In this document: piece after piece, positions 56,154 to 64,000 of the stretch
How positions within the stretch are numbered: the first letter of the stretch is position 1
Layout: every line of letters begins with the position of its first letter
From: Bacteroidota bacterium
GTDB taxonomy: Bacteria; Bacteroidota; Bacteroidia; Chitinophagales; Chitinophagaceae
Direction: 5' to 3'
NCBI GenBank assembly: GCA_947448725.1
Contig: CANFOM010000002.1
Location: 104,563 to 168,562, forward strand
Length of the DNA stretch: 64,000 nt
Made by a program: the position numbers and the translations under genes
Notes under the pieces: model-generated
What the model saw: only the letters and a program-made list of their open reading frames with translations
What the model was told of the DNA's origin: nothing
Database searches by the model: none

Positions 56154-57248
56154 ATGAAAAATAGCATCTACTCTTTTGTCATCCTCTTTTTATTTAGTCA
56201 ATGCAGTACAATTAAAAAAAGTTCAATGGAGGATGCCGCTTATGGACTTAAAGATTATTATAAAAATTATTTTAACATGGGGGTAGCAGTATCTGCTAAT
56301 TCGGTAAAAAATAAAAATGCAAGTCTAATACTAAATGAATTTAATAGCCTTACTGCCGAAAATTCAATGAAAATGGGCCCTATTCATCCAGCTGAAAACC
56401 TTTACAATTGGAAGGATGCCGATTCTATTATTGTATTCGCGAAAAATAATAATTTTAAGGTTAGGGGACATAATTTATGTTGGCATCAGCAAACTCCAAA
56501 ATGGTTATTTATTGATAGTGTAGGCAAGCAAGTATCTAAAGAAGTTTTATTAGCAAGATTAAAGCGACATATTTTTGATGTGGTGGGCAGGTATAAAGGA
56601 CAAATTTATGCTTGGGATGTAGTCAATGAAGCCATTTCAGATGCCCCTAATGAATATTTAAGAAATTCTGAGTGGTATCAAATTTGTGGGGAAGAATATA
56701 TTTCAAAAGCTTTTGAGTATGCCCATGAAGCTGATCCTGATGCCTTATTATTTTACAATGATTACAATGAAATCAGTGCAACAAAAAGAGCTAAAATAAT
56801 ACAACTTATAAAAAGCTTGAAAAAAAATGGGGTTCCTATCAATGGAGTTGGATTACAAGGCCATTGGGCTGTCAATGAACCCAGTTATGCTCAACTGGAT
56901 AGTACTTTAAGTGATTTTAGTAAACTTGGTTTAATCCTTCAAATTACCGAATTAGATATATCGGTATATCCCAAAGAACATAATGCTAGAGAAAAACAAA
57001 CTATAGATACCGCTACCACATTTTCAAAAGAAAAAGAAGCTAAGCAATCTGCAGTATATCAATATTGTTTTGAGCTATTTAGGAAATATCAAAAAAGTAT
57101 CAATAGTGTCACTTTTTGGAACGTATCTGACGAGCATAGTTGGCTTGATAATTTCCCTGTAAGAAACAGGAAAGATTACCCTCTTTTATTTGATACCAAT
57201 AATAAAAGAAAGAGCGCCTATTGGGAAGTGGCTAAATGGGTAAAGTAG
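56154..57248 (+). CDS. Endo-1,4-beta-xylanase, GH10 lipoprotein
   Basis: Xylan backbone-cleaving enzyme of 364 residues. The N-terminal signal ends in LFSQCSTI, where the cysteine is a likely lipid site, so it is cell-bound. The TIM barrel has FNSLTAENSMKMGPIHP, GHNLCWHQQTPKW, the acid/base in WDVVNEA (E159) and the nucleophile in ITELDIS (E266), all intact. VTFWNVSDEHSWL lies late in the barrel as in the family. It is separated from the GH43/sulfatase operon by the T9SS gene on the opposite strand, so it has its own promoter in the 260-bp gap upstream, where no clean -7 element was found. Confidence 0.95.
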   Translation: MKNSIYSFVILFLFSQCSTIKKSSMEDAAYGLKDYYKNYFNMGVAVSANSVKNKNASLILNEFNSLTAENSMKMGPIHPAENLYNWKDADSIIVFAKNNNFKVRGHNLCWHQQTPKWLFIDSVGKQVSKEVLLARLKRHIFDVVGRYKGQIYAWDVVNEAISDAPNEYLRNSEWYQICGEEYISKAFEYAHEADPDALLFYNDYNEISATKRAKIIQLIKSLKKNGVPINGVGLQGHWAVNEPSYAQLDSTLSDFSKLGLILQITELDISVYPKEHNAREKQTIDTATTFSKEKEAKQSAVYQYCFELFRKYQKSINSVTFWNVSDEHSWLDNFPVRNRKDYPLLFDTNNKRKSAYWEVAKWVK

Positions 57249-57376
57249 AATCATCAAATAAGATATCAAGAAAATCAACCCAAATTGATTCAAATTGGCC
57301 AGAAATAGGGTGTGTGGCAACAATTTTTAATTTAAAGATATTTAATTTAGTAAATTACAAGACTTAAATGTTACTT

Positions 57377-58519
57377 ATGAAAAATCAATTATTTTTAGTA
57401 GTGTCTTTATTTTTTTTAATAAATCTAAAAGCACAAAAAGGCTTTGTATTAAAGGGGGATGTGTCCAAGGTAAAAGAGCCCATTACTAAAGTTTATTTAT
57501 CTTATTATTTTAATGGAAATTCTACCGAAGATAGCGCAAATGTAGTGAATGGTAAATATGAATTAAAAGGCAAATTGGTGGAGCCTATACTTGCACGATT
57601 ACGTGCTGTATACAAAGTAGATACTTCCCTGAAAGTAAAAAGAGCCATTTCTTATAAAAAAGATATGGCAAGTATTTTTATTGAAAATTCATTGATGTCG
57701 GCTAAAAGTGTAGACTCTTTTTCAAATATTACTTTTCTAGGCTCAAAAACAAACCTGGAGTATAAAAAATTAAAAGCCTATACAAAAACTATTTCTGACA
57801 AAATGGAAGCATTGAGTTTGGCTTATAATGAATTGTATACAAAGAAAGACGAGGCTGGTATGAAAAAGTTGGATGAAGATTTTGATAAACTGGATGTTGA
57901 AATGAAAGCAAAGCAAAAAGAATATGTATTAACAAATCTTAATTCGCCCATTATAATGTATGCATTTGGCAATTATGCTGGGTATACCATTGATGCCGAT
58001 GAAGTGGAGCCAACATTTTTGAAACTATCAAAGGTTGTTCGCGAAACAGCATCTGGAAAAGAAATGGCAGAAAAAATTAGCACTGCAAAAAAAATAGGTA
58101 TTGGAAAAGAGGCTATGAATTTTACACAAAATGATACAGCAGGAATACCAGTTTCTTTAGCTTCTTTAAGAGGTAAATATGTATTGATTGATTTTTGGGC
58201 AAGTTGGTGTGGTCCTTGTCGTCAAGAGAATCCAAATGTGGTAACTGCTTTTGGCAAATACAATACAAAAGGATTTACCGTTTTAGGTGTTTCTTTGGAT
58301 CAGCCAAATGCAAAACAAAAGTGGATGGATGCTATTCATAAGGACAATCTAACATGGACCCATGTTTCTGATTTAAAATATTGGAAAAACGAAGTAGCGG
58401 TTTTATATGGTATACAATCAATTCCGCAAAATTTTCTAATAGATCCTAATGGGAAAATTATAGCCAAGGATTTAAGGGGGGAGGTATTAAACAATAAATT
58501 GGCTGAAATTTTCAAATAA
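57377..58519 (+). CDS. Thioredoxin-like protein with DUF4369 domain (TlpA type)
   Basis: Periplasmic thiol-disulfide protein. From the ATG at 57377 (MKNQLFLVV) a signal peptide ends at KAQ. A DUF4369-like beta domain (about 22-110) follows, then a helical linker and a TlpA-type thioredoxin domain with the redox pair WCGPC (C278, C281) in FWASWCGPCRQ. The upstream ATG at 57368 adds three residues and cannot be excluded. Such proteins keep exported proteins or cytochrome precursors reduced. Its stop codon overlaps the start of the next gene (TAATG), so the two are translationally coupled. Confidence 0.88.
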   Translation: MKNQLFLVVSLFFLINLKAQKGFVLKGDVSKVKEPITKVYLSYYFNGNSTEDSANVVNGKYELKGKLVEPILARLRAVYKVDTSLKVKRAISYKKDMASIFIENSLMSAKSVDSFSNITFLGSKTNLEYKKLKAYTKTISDKMEALSLAYNELYTKKDEAGMKKLDEDFDKLDVEMKAKQKEYVLTNLNSPIIMYAFGNYAGYTIDADEVEPTFLKLSKVVRETASGKEMAEKISTAKKIGIGKEAMNFTQNDTAGIPVSLASLRGKYVLIDFWASWCGPCRQENPNVVTAFGKYNTKGFTVLGVSLDQPNAKQKWMDAIHKDNLTWTHVSDLKYWKNEVAVLYGIQSIPQNFLIDPNGKIIAKDLRGEVLNNKLAEIFK

Positions 58520-58974
58520 TGAAAAAAAATAATAGTTTATTAAATTATTTTGAAACACAAGCAAGTCATTTTTCAAAAACTAATTCTACTGTATCTGCCA
58601 CAAGTGTTGGCTGGCATATTATTCATAGTTGCTTAGTAATTAATAGTATTACTAATGCTGTACTAAAATCAGATCCCAATAATTTCATAAAGAAATTTAG
58701 TTTTAAGGCTTTTATGGTATTGCTACTTAATAAATTCCCAAGAGGAAGGGCAGATGCGCCTTCATTTACCAAGCCAACTTTTGAGATCAATGCCAATTCG
58801 GTATTACAAAATATTGCCGAATCGCGTAAAAACCTTGAATTACTATTAACAGGGGATAAAAATCAATATTTTACCCATCCCATTTTTGGTGAACTAAACT
58901 TAAATAATACTATTAAGTTTTTAGGAGTGCATACGAATCATCATGCTAAAATTATAAAAGACATTTTAAAATAG
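58519..58974 (+). CDS. DinB-like protein
   Basis: A 151-residue cytoplasmic four-helix protein of the DinB/YfiT-like fold. The likely metal-binding histidines are in VGWHIIHSC (near the N-terminus) and HTNHHAKII (near the C-terminus), as in the family. DinB-type proteins are thiol transferases or of unknown function. The start overlaps the stop of the thioredoxin-like gene, hinting at a shared thiol-related role. The 266-bp gap downstream holds no gene. Confidence 0.72.
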   Translation: MKKNNSLLNYFETQASHFSKTNSTVSATSVGWHIIHSCLVINSITNAVLKSDPNNFIKKFSFKAFMVLLLNKFPRGRADAPSFTKPTFEINANSVLQNIAESRKNLELLLTGDKNQYFTHPIFGELNLNNTIKFLGVHTNHHAKIIKDILK

Positions 58975-59087
58975 GGGGTAGTAAATTAAATCATTATCCT
59001 GCCCCTTTAACTAGCTAGTTTGCTCATTGGCTGGTTATGATATTTGAATAATATTAATTCAGTATAATTTATTAATAATACTTTATG

Positions 59088-59095
59088 TTATCTTT
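59088..59095 (+). promoter_or_regulatory. Candidate -7 element upstream of the 1321-aa T9SS protein
   Basis: TATCTTTG matches TAnnTTTG exactly, about 145 bases before the start at 59241. It lies in the A+T-rich gap after the DinB-like gene. No -33 TTG at normal spacing was seen. Confidence 0.3.
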
Positions 59096-59240
59096 GAATT
59101 ACCCACATTTACCTATTTCAAGTTATCTTAAATGATGTTTAATTTCCATTTCATCTTTACTAAAAAAACAGAAAGGTTTAGTATAAGTATCATTGGGTAT
59201 CCTAAAATTAATAGTCTAAATAAGTTGTAATCAATTTTAC

Positions 59241-62200
59241 ATGAAAGTTAATTTTAAAAAAATATTATTTTTTATATTTTCAATATTATTGATAATTATT
59301 TTAATAATTAATAATACAAAAGTCAATAAAAACAACTTTGCCCCTAATAAATTAAATCCTAAGATTGAATATGTAATTAATCCAGTTAATGATAAATTAA
59401 AAAATGTATTCGTTCGAAAAGTTAAAAATAATACTAGTGATCAAGCCATTTTAAAAAGCGAACAAGAAATTACTTCCATAAAAGAAAAAAGTGAAGCGGA
59501 AAACAAAGCACTTGAACAAGATGGACCTGATAAAGCATTTGAACAGGATTTTTTCAGAACCATGAACCTTGATATTAAAAGACCAACACCGGAATTACTT
59601 CCAGACATCATTCATCAAAACTTTTTTAAATTAAAATCAAATACAAAGGCCCTTGCTATTCCAGGATCATCATCAAGTGCGCCATGGGTTGAATTAGGAC
59701 CTAGTAATGTTGGAGGTAGGACTAGGGCCTTAACCTGGGATCCCAATGATAGTAGCGGAAAAAAAGTATGGGCAGGTGGAGTTGGTGGAGGCTTATGGTT
59801 TAATAATGATATTACAAGCACCTCCTCTGTATGGAATAAAGTGGATGACTTTTGGCAGTCACTTTCTATCAATAAAATTGTATTTGATACAGTAGACAAA
59901 AAAGTTGCTTATGTGACAACAGGTGAGGGCTATGGTGCTGGTGCATCCATCGGCGCTGGCATTTGGAAAACTACCAATGGTGGAACTAGTTGGTCTCAAC
60001 TTTCTTCAACAAAGAATTTTTTATATGCTAACGATTTGGTTATTAGGAACGATAATGGCGAAACTCTTGTTTATGCTGCTATTGATGCTAATAACTATAT
60101 GGGTAAATTGACAAATACAGATAATATGGGACTGTATATGTCAGAAGATAATGGATTAACATGGATACAAACTTTACCTATCATTGATTCTATAAATAAG
60201 AATAAAGTACCTTTTGTTCCAGCGTCGATACAAGTAAGTAAAAACAATACCGTTTGGGTTGGCACAAAAGAAAGTCCAATTTCAAATACAAATAGAGGAG
60301 GTGGTTATATATTAAAATCAGTTAATGGTAGGGATTGGGTTGTGGTAAAAAAATTCAATGTAGGAAACAGTTACGGTAGGGTTACTATTGCAGTGGCACC
60401 TTCCAATGAAAAAATTATATATGCTTATGTTGAGAATTATGGTAGACTAGAAAATTTACATAGATCAGATGATGAAGGCTTAACCTGGACTACCTTAACT
60501 AAGCCTATTGATGCTGATATTGCGATTCCTTCGGCTGATTTTACCAGAGGGCAAGCCTGGTATAATCAATCATTGGCAGTTGATCCAAATAATCCTAATG
60601 TTGTTATTGTAGGCGGGATAGACTTGTTTAAAACAATTAATGGAGGAACAACCTGGAATCAAATTGGGAAATGGTATAATTGGAATGCAAAATATTCCTA
60701 TGTTCATGCAGATCAACATGTAATAAGCTATAAGCCTGGCTCGTCTAATACAGCATTATTTGGAAATGACGGGGGTGTATTTTATACAAACAATCTTTTA
60801 AATGCTGATACACTTAATGTGATAAGTAGTAGAAACAATGGTTATAATGTTACTCAGTTTTATGCAGCGGCTATTCATCCCAATGCAGGAAAAAACTTTT
60901 ACTTGGCTGGTGCTCAGGATAATGGCACTCAAAAATTTTTAAGTCCTGCTTTTTCAGCTAGTGAAGAAGTTAGTAATGGGGATGGTGCATTTTGTTTTAT
61001 CGATCAAACAAATCCTAAATATCAAATCTCTTCTACTAAATATAACACTTACTTTTTATCAACTGATACGGGTGTTTCATTTAATAAAAAATTAATTGAT
61101 ACCACTTTGGGATCATTTATTAACCCTGCTACCTATGACCCAATACAGCATATTTTATATTCAAATTCTTCAAGTAATTATTTGGTAAGGATCAAGAATA
61201 TAACGGGAACTCCGAATGTGGAAAACCTAACAGTGCCAAATTTAATACATCAAGTTACAGCTTTAAGAGTTTCACCTTACAACCACTTGTCAACCACTAT
61301 TTTTCTTGGTACCAATACAGGGCAGTTAATTAAAGTGATAAATGCAGATAGTATTCCAAGTAGCACTTTAATTGGCGGAGCTAGTTTTCCTGCTGGAAGT
61401 ATTTCATGTATTGAAATAGGTGCAAGTGAAAATGAGCTTTTAATTACTTTTTTTAATTATGGGTCAAAAAAAATATGGTATACTTCGGATGGCGGTACAA
61501 ATTGGGTTGATAAAATGGGGAATTTTCCAGATATACCTGTAAGATGGGCTTTATTTAATCCAAATAAAATCCCTAGTCAAGTTATACTAGCTACTGAACT
61601 AGGGGTGTATGCTACAAGAAATTTTGAAACTACAAGTCCAACCTGGGCACAATCAAATAATGGGTTTTCAAATGTACGCACCGATATGTTGCAATTAAGA
61701 ACTGCTGATTATGCAGTAATTGCTGCCACCCATGGCCGAGGTTTATTTTATAATAGTTCATTCTCGGAGTCGAAGCCTCCCGAAATAATTTCATTCACAC
61801 CAAAAATTGGACTAAATGGCACTAAGGTAACTATTAAGGGAAAAAATTTTTTAAATGCATCAGAAGTCCGTTTTGGTGGATTACCTGCACTTTCATTTAA
61901 TGTCGAAGCCGATACGCTAATCACTGCAGAGGTTGGCATTGCTTATCCAGGGTATGTAAATGTGAAAACTACTGGAGGAATTGCAGCTTTATCAGGATTT
62001 TCAACAAATCCACCTAAGTTAAATTCATTTTTACCAAAAACCGGGGGTAATGGAATTCCTATTACTATAACGGGAACCAACCTAACAGATATCACTAAAG
62101 TACTGATTGGCGGAAGAGCTGTAAAAAGTTTTATTGTAGAAAGTAGTACAACAATATCTACTATTATTCCAGATTCTACCGTCAATGGGAAGGTGGTTGT

Positions 62201-63206
62201 TTCAAATGATTTTTATACAGATTCATTAACTGGTTTTGCTACTTGTGCTACACCCACACTATCTAAAATTAATGATACTTCGTTTTGTGATGGCAATTCA
62301 TTGCAAATTAGCTCCTCTTTAGCTAGCCAGTATCAATGGTTAAATAATAGCACAAATGTTGTCAATGCAATTAACCAATCTTTTAAAATAGTTGCTACAG
62401 GAACTTATCAAGTAAAAACAACTGACAATAGTTGTTCAGCATTATCCTATCCATTTAATGTAACTGTCAATGCTTTACCTACAGCTCCAATTGTAAAGGA
62501 TACATTTTCTTGTCAAAATACAAATATAACAGACAGCTTTAAAGTAGTTTTTTCGACCGGTAATATATTACTATGGTATGGAATTGATACTGTTGGAGCA
62601 GCGTCTAGTGCTATTATGCCCAAACCTAATAATGCTAATATAGGATTTCAAAATTTTTATGTAAGTCAGAAAAATACTAAAACTGGATGTGAGGGGAGTA
62701 AGTCAAAAATTAATGTTGAAATTAGACCAATCCCTGCTACCCCTTTAATTTTTAGAGATACGGCTAATTATTTAGTTTCCAATGTGGATTTAAAAAGTGT
62801 ATGGTATAAGGATGGTGTGGCATTAAATGATACTACAAAAAAATTAAAACCTAATCAACCTGGTTCTTATTCGGTTAAATCAAACGCACTTGGATGTAAT
62901 AGTGCTATGAGTGCCGCTTATTATTATTTAGTGACAGATTTAGTTAATCTTAGCCAGGATGAGTTTATTAAATTAGCGCCTAATCCATTTGTAAATTATT
63001 TAAATTTCGACTTTGTTGTTAAGGGGTATCAAAAATTAAACATGGAGGCATTTGACTTGGCAAATGGTACTAAGGTTTTAAGCATGCCTAATCTTACTCC
63101 TGGAATCCCAATATATGTAGGGCAATTATCAGCAAGTACTTATTTGATTAGAGTGACTTCGAATGATGGTAAGATTAGTTATCAATTAAAAATGGTCAAG
63201 TTATAG
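59241..63206 (+). CDS. Asp-box (BNR/sortilin-like) repeat T9SS cargo protein with IPT/TIG domains
   Basis: A 1321-residue exported protein. The N-terminal hydrophobic segment (about 8-25) leads to a charged spacer, then a beta-propeller region (about 140-840) with several Asp-box motifs (TNGGTSW, SEDNGLTW, SDDEGLTW, INGGTTW, SDGGTNW), as in sortilin or plant photosystem-assembly-like propellers. Two IPT/TIG Ig-like domains (from about 845 and 930) and further Ig-like domains follow, then the T9SS sorting domain (FIKLAPNPF to QLKMVKL). No glycosidase residues are evident. It may bind glycan or proteins at the cell surface. Its C-terminus is alike to that of the 1104-aa protein at 52579. Confidence 0.9.
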   Translation: MKVNFKKILFFIFSILLIIILIINNTKVNKNNFAPNKLNPKIEYVINPVNDKLKNVFVRKVKNNTSDQAILKSEQEITSIKEKSEAENKALEQDGPDKAFEQDFFRTMNLDIKRPTPELLPDIIHQNFFKLKSNTKALAIPGSSSSAPWVELGPSNVGGRTRALTWDPNDSSGKKVWAGGVGGGLWFNNDITSTSSVWNKVDDFWQSLSINKIVFDTVDKKVAYVTTGEGYGAGASIGAGIWKTTNGGTSWSQLSSTKNFLYANDLVIRNDNGETLVYAAIDANNYMGKLTNTDNMGLYMSEDNGLTWIQTLPIIDSINKNKVPFVPASIQVSKNNTVWVGTKESPISNTNRGGGYILKSVNGRDWVVVKKFNVGNSYGRVTIAVAPSNEKIIYAYVENYGRLENLHRSDDEGLTWTTLTKPIDADIAIPSADFTRGQAWYNQSLAVDPNNPNVVIVGGIDLFKTINGGTTWNQIGKWYNWNAKYSYVHADQHVISYKPGSSNTALFGNDGGVFYTNNLLNADTLNVISSRNNGYNVTQFYAAAIHPNAGKNFYLAGAQDNGTQKFLSPAFSASEEVSNGDGAFCFIDQTNPKYQISSTKYNTYFLSTDTGVSFNKKLIDTTLGSFINPATYDPIQHILYSNSSSNYLVRIKNITGTPNVENLTVPNLIHQVTALRVSPYNHLSTTIFLGTNTGQLIKVINADSIPSSTLIGGASFPAGSISCIEIGASENELLITFFNYGSKKIWYTSDGGTNWVDKMGNFPDIPVRWALFNPNKIPSQVILATELGVYATRNFETTSPTWAQSNNGFSNVRTDMLQLRTADYAVIAATHGRGLFYNSSFSESKPPEIISFTPKIGLNGTKVTIKGKNFLNASEVRFGGLPALSFNVEADTLITAEVGIAYPGYVNVKTTGGIAALSGFSTNPPKLNSFLPKTGGNGIPITITGTNLTDITKVLIGGRAVKSFIVESSTTISTIIPDSTVNGKVVVSNDFYTDSLTGFATCATPTLSKINDTSFCDGNSLQISSSLASQYQWLNNSTNVVNAINQSFKIVATGTYQVKTTDNSCSALSYPFNVTVNALPTAPIVKDTFSCQNTNITDSFKVVFSTGNILLWYGIDTVGAASSAIMPKPNNANIGFQNFYVSQKNTKTGCEGSKSKINVEIRPIPATPLIFRDTANYLVSNVDLKSVWYKDGVALNDTTKKLKPNQPGSYSVKSNALGCNSAMSAAYYYLVTDLVNLSQDEFIKLAPNPFVNYLNFDFVVKGYQKLNMEAFDLANGTKVLSMPNLTPGIPIYVGQLSASTYLIRVTSNDGKISYQLKMVKL

Positions 63207-63237
63207 CTACTCAAAACATGCCACAAAGTTTTAAAAT

Positions 63238-63615
63238 TTATACAATTTCTAAAAGTAGACCTGCATCAATATTTAAAACTTTGTGAATCCCTTTTAAAAA
63301 TGGAATATCAGCCTTGCGTTTTCCATTGAGTATTTCTGATACTTTTGATTTTGCTAACCCAATCTCCTCTGCTAATCTTGCTTGAGTCATTTTATGCTCA
63401 AATAACTTAAGTTCAACTAATTCAGTAATCGTTTTTGGTTGTTTTAATGGCTTAAGTCCTAATACATTGTCTTCGTATAATTCTGCGGCAATTGCCATTT
63501 TGGATAATTTAGTTGAATCCAATTTGGTAAGTTTACTTTCGCCTTTATTCATCAAATTATATATCTCTACCATCATTTCGTGGTATTCTTTTTTTGATTT
63601 TATTTCTATTTTCAT
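63238..63615 (-). CDS. HigA-type helix-turn-helix antitoxin-like regulator
   Basis: A 125-residue DNA-binding protein. A helical N-terminal part (about 1-60) is followed by an XRE-type helix-turn-helix (about 66-122; MTQARLAEEIGLAKSKVSEILNGKR). This layout is that of HigA antitoxins of the type whose toxin gene, higB, normally lies directly upstream on the same strand. No open frame of HigB size is present in the 385 bases up to the window edge, so this is either a lone regulator or an antitoxin left after toxin loss. Repeats of the GAATATTAG type stand before its start and may be its own operator. Confidence 0.8.
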   Translation of the reverse strand: MKIEIKSKKEYHEMMVEIYNLMNKGESKLTKLDSTKLSKMAIAAELYEDNVLGLKPLKQPKTITELVELKLFEHKMTQARLAEEIGLAKSKVSEILNGKRKADIPFLKGIHKVLNIDAGLLLEIV

Positions 63616-63628
63616 TTTTATAAAATTA

Positions 63629-63666
63629 GAATATTATTCCGAATATTAGATCATTTTTCTAATATC
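63629..63666. promoter_or_regulatory. Direct and inverted repeats before the HigA-like gene
   Basis: GAATATTAT (63629-63637) and GAATATTAG (63641-63649) repeat at a 12-bp period, and CTAATATC (63659-63666) is an inverted copy. They lie 14-51 bases upstream of the start codon at 63615. Autoregulated antitoxins commonly bind such sites. This is inferred from position. Confidence 0.45.
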
Positions 63667-63736
63667 AGAATTTGCTATAAAAGTCAATAGTAGGAGATAT
63701 ATGAATGAGTAAGTTAAGTATTAGTACTTGAGAATG

Positions 63737-63959
63737 GGATTGTCGGCTTCATTTCATTGCGCCGACATCCCTGAATGGCGTCCTTACCCAAAGCTTGCTT
63801 TAGTATTATAAAAGCTTTTTTCTTGCCTATCTGCTCAAGAAAGGTCTCGCTTCGCTCGTTCAATTTAAATCCTTGTCTGTTTATAATAGCAAGCTATTAA
63901 CACAGCCAACTCTTTAAATTTCCCACTTCGTGGCTTTCTTTCGCGTCTGCGCAACAAAA
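63737..63959. other. Unexplained GC-richer intergenic stretch
   Basis: About 220 bases with visibly higher GC than the flanks and no coding frame. It has small hairpins (CCACTTCGTGG near 63927; TCTCGCTTCGCTCG near 63846) and an AAAGCTT/AAGCTTT inverted pair followed by T residues (about 63791-63822). It may be a degenerate repeat, a structured RNA or a remnant of a lost gene. Nothing in it is recognised with confidence. Confidence 0.4.
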
Positions 63960-63985
63960 AAGCCTGTCACTTTCGTGACAAGCTT
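63960..63985 (-). terminator. Minus-strand terminator for a gene beyond the right edge
   Basis: On the minus strand AAGCTTGTCAC and GTGACAGGCTT form an 11-bp stem (one G-T pair) around a GAAA tetraloop, followed by TTTTG. The last bases of the window (TGGCTGGG) would be the start of a reverse-complement tRNA 3' end, which would fit, but too little is visible to call it. Confidence 0.85.
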
Positions 63986-64000
63986 TGTGAACTGGCTGGG

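Noticed and set aside
59615..62185. Minus-strand frames inside the 1321-aa T9SS gene
   Set aside because: They are low-complexity, hydrophobic shadow frames opposite a coding region with clear Asp-box and IPT motifs.
63993..64000. tRNA gene at the right edge
   Set aside because: Only eight bases compatible with a tRNA 3' end are visible, too few to annotate; mentioned only as a possibility.

Overview
The window looks like chromosomal DNA from an aerobic, free-living Bacteroidota bacterium, most plausibly near the Chitinophagaceae. This rests on strongly A+T-rich DNA, no clear Shine-Dalgarno sequences, TAnnTTTG-type -7 promoter elements, a cbb3 oxidase operon with a fused CcoN-CcoO, and two very large secreted proteins ending in the same type IX secretion (T9SS) sorting domain. 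No taxonomic search was possible, so the family is an inference.

Layout. 1-4.3 kb (minus): murB, priA and a PlsC-type acyltransferase. 4.3-12 kb (minus): an ammonium transporter and both glutamate synthase subunits, i.e. ammonium uptake and assimilation. 12-18.4 kb: housekeeping genes (ispE, a DUF151-UVR protein, cupin, atypical SDR, etfBA, TPR protein, sugar kinase). 18.4-20 kb: S41 protease. 20-29.2 kb (plus): the complete cbb3 cytochrome oxidase module ccoI-ccoS-ccoNO-ccoQ-ccoP-ccoG-ccoH-TauE/SafE plus a small coiled-coil protein; ccoQ is a 55-codon gene easily missed. 29.2-31.6 kb (minus, convergent): a PAS histidine kinase and a REC-cNMP-Crp/Fnr-HTH fusion regulator. FNR-like palindromes lie upstream of ccoI and ccoS, which makes this pair a candidate oxygen or redox switch for the oxidase. 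32-34.6 kb: an outer-membrane porin and a second, divergent ammonium transporter. 34.7-37.3 kb: an M28 peptidase and an SPFH-domain protein.

37.4-58.5 kb is rich in plant- or algal-polysaccharide genes: an SSS sugar/Na+ symporter, GH51 arabinofuranosidase, DUF1080 protein, GH43 glycosidase, esterase, Tat-exported Gfo/Idh/MocA oxidoreductase, two formylglycine-type sulfatases and a GH10 xylanase. Small secreted proteins and lipoproteins are interspersed. There is no SusC/SusD pair. The pairing of an exported Gfo/Idh/MocA enzyme with a DUF1080 protein suggests a 3-keto-sugar route acting beside ordinary hydrolysis, on a possibly sulfated, esterified arabinoxylan-like glycan.

Two T9SS cargo proteins (1104 aa with a 627-bp tandem repeat; 1321 aa with Asp-box repeats and two IPT/TIG domains) flank the GH10 segment. 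The window ends with a lone HigA-type antitoxin-like regulator, a short unexplained GC-richer stretch, and a strong minus-strand terminator for a gene, possibly a tRNA, lying just beyond the right edge. No rRNA, CRISPR array, prophage or insertion sequence was seen.
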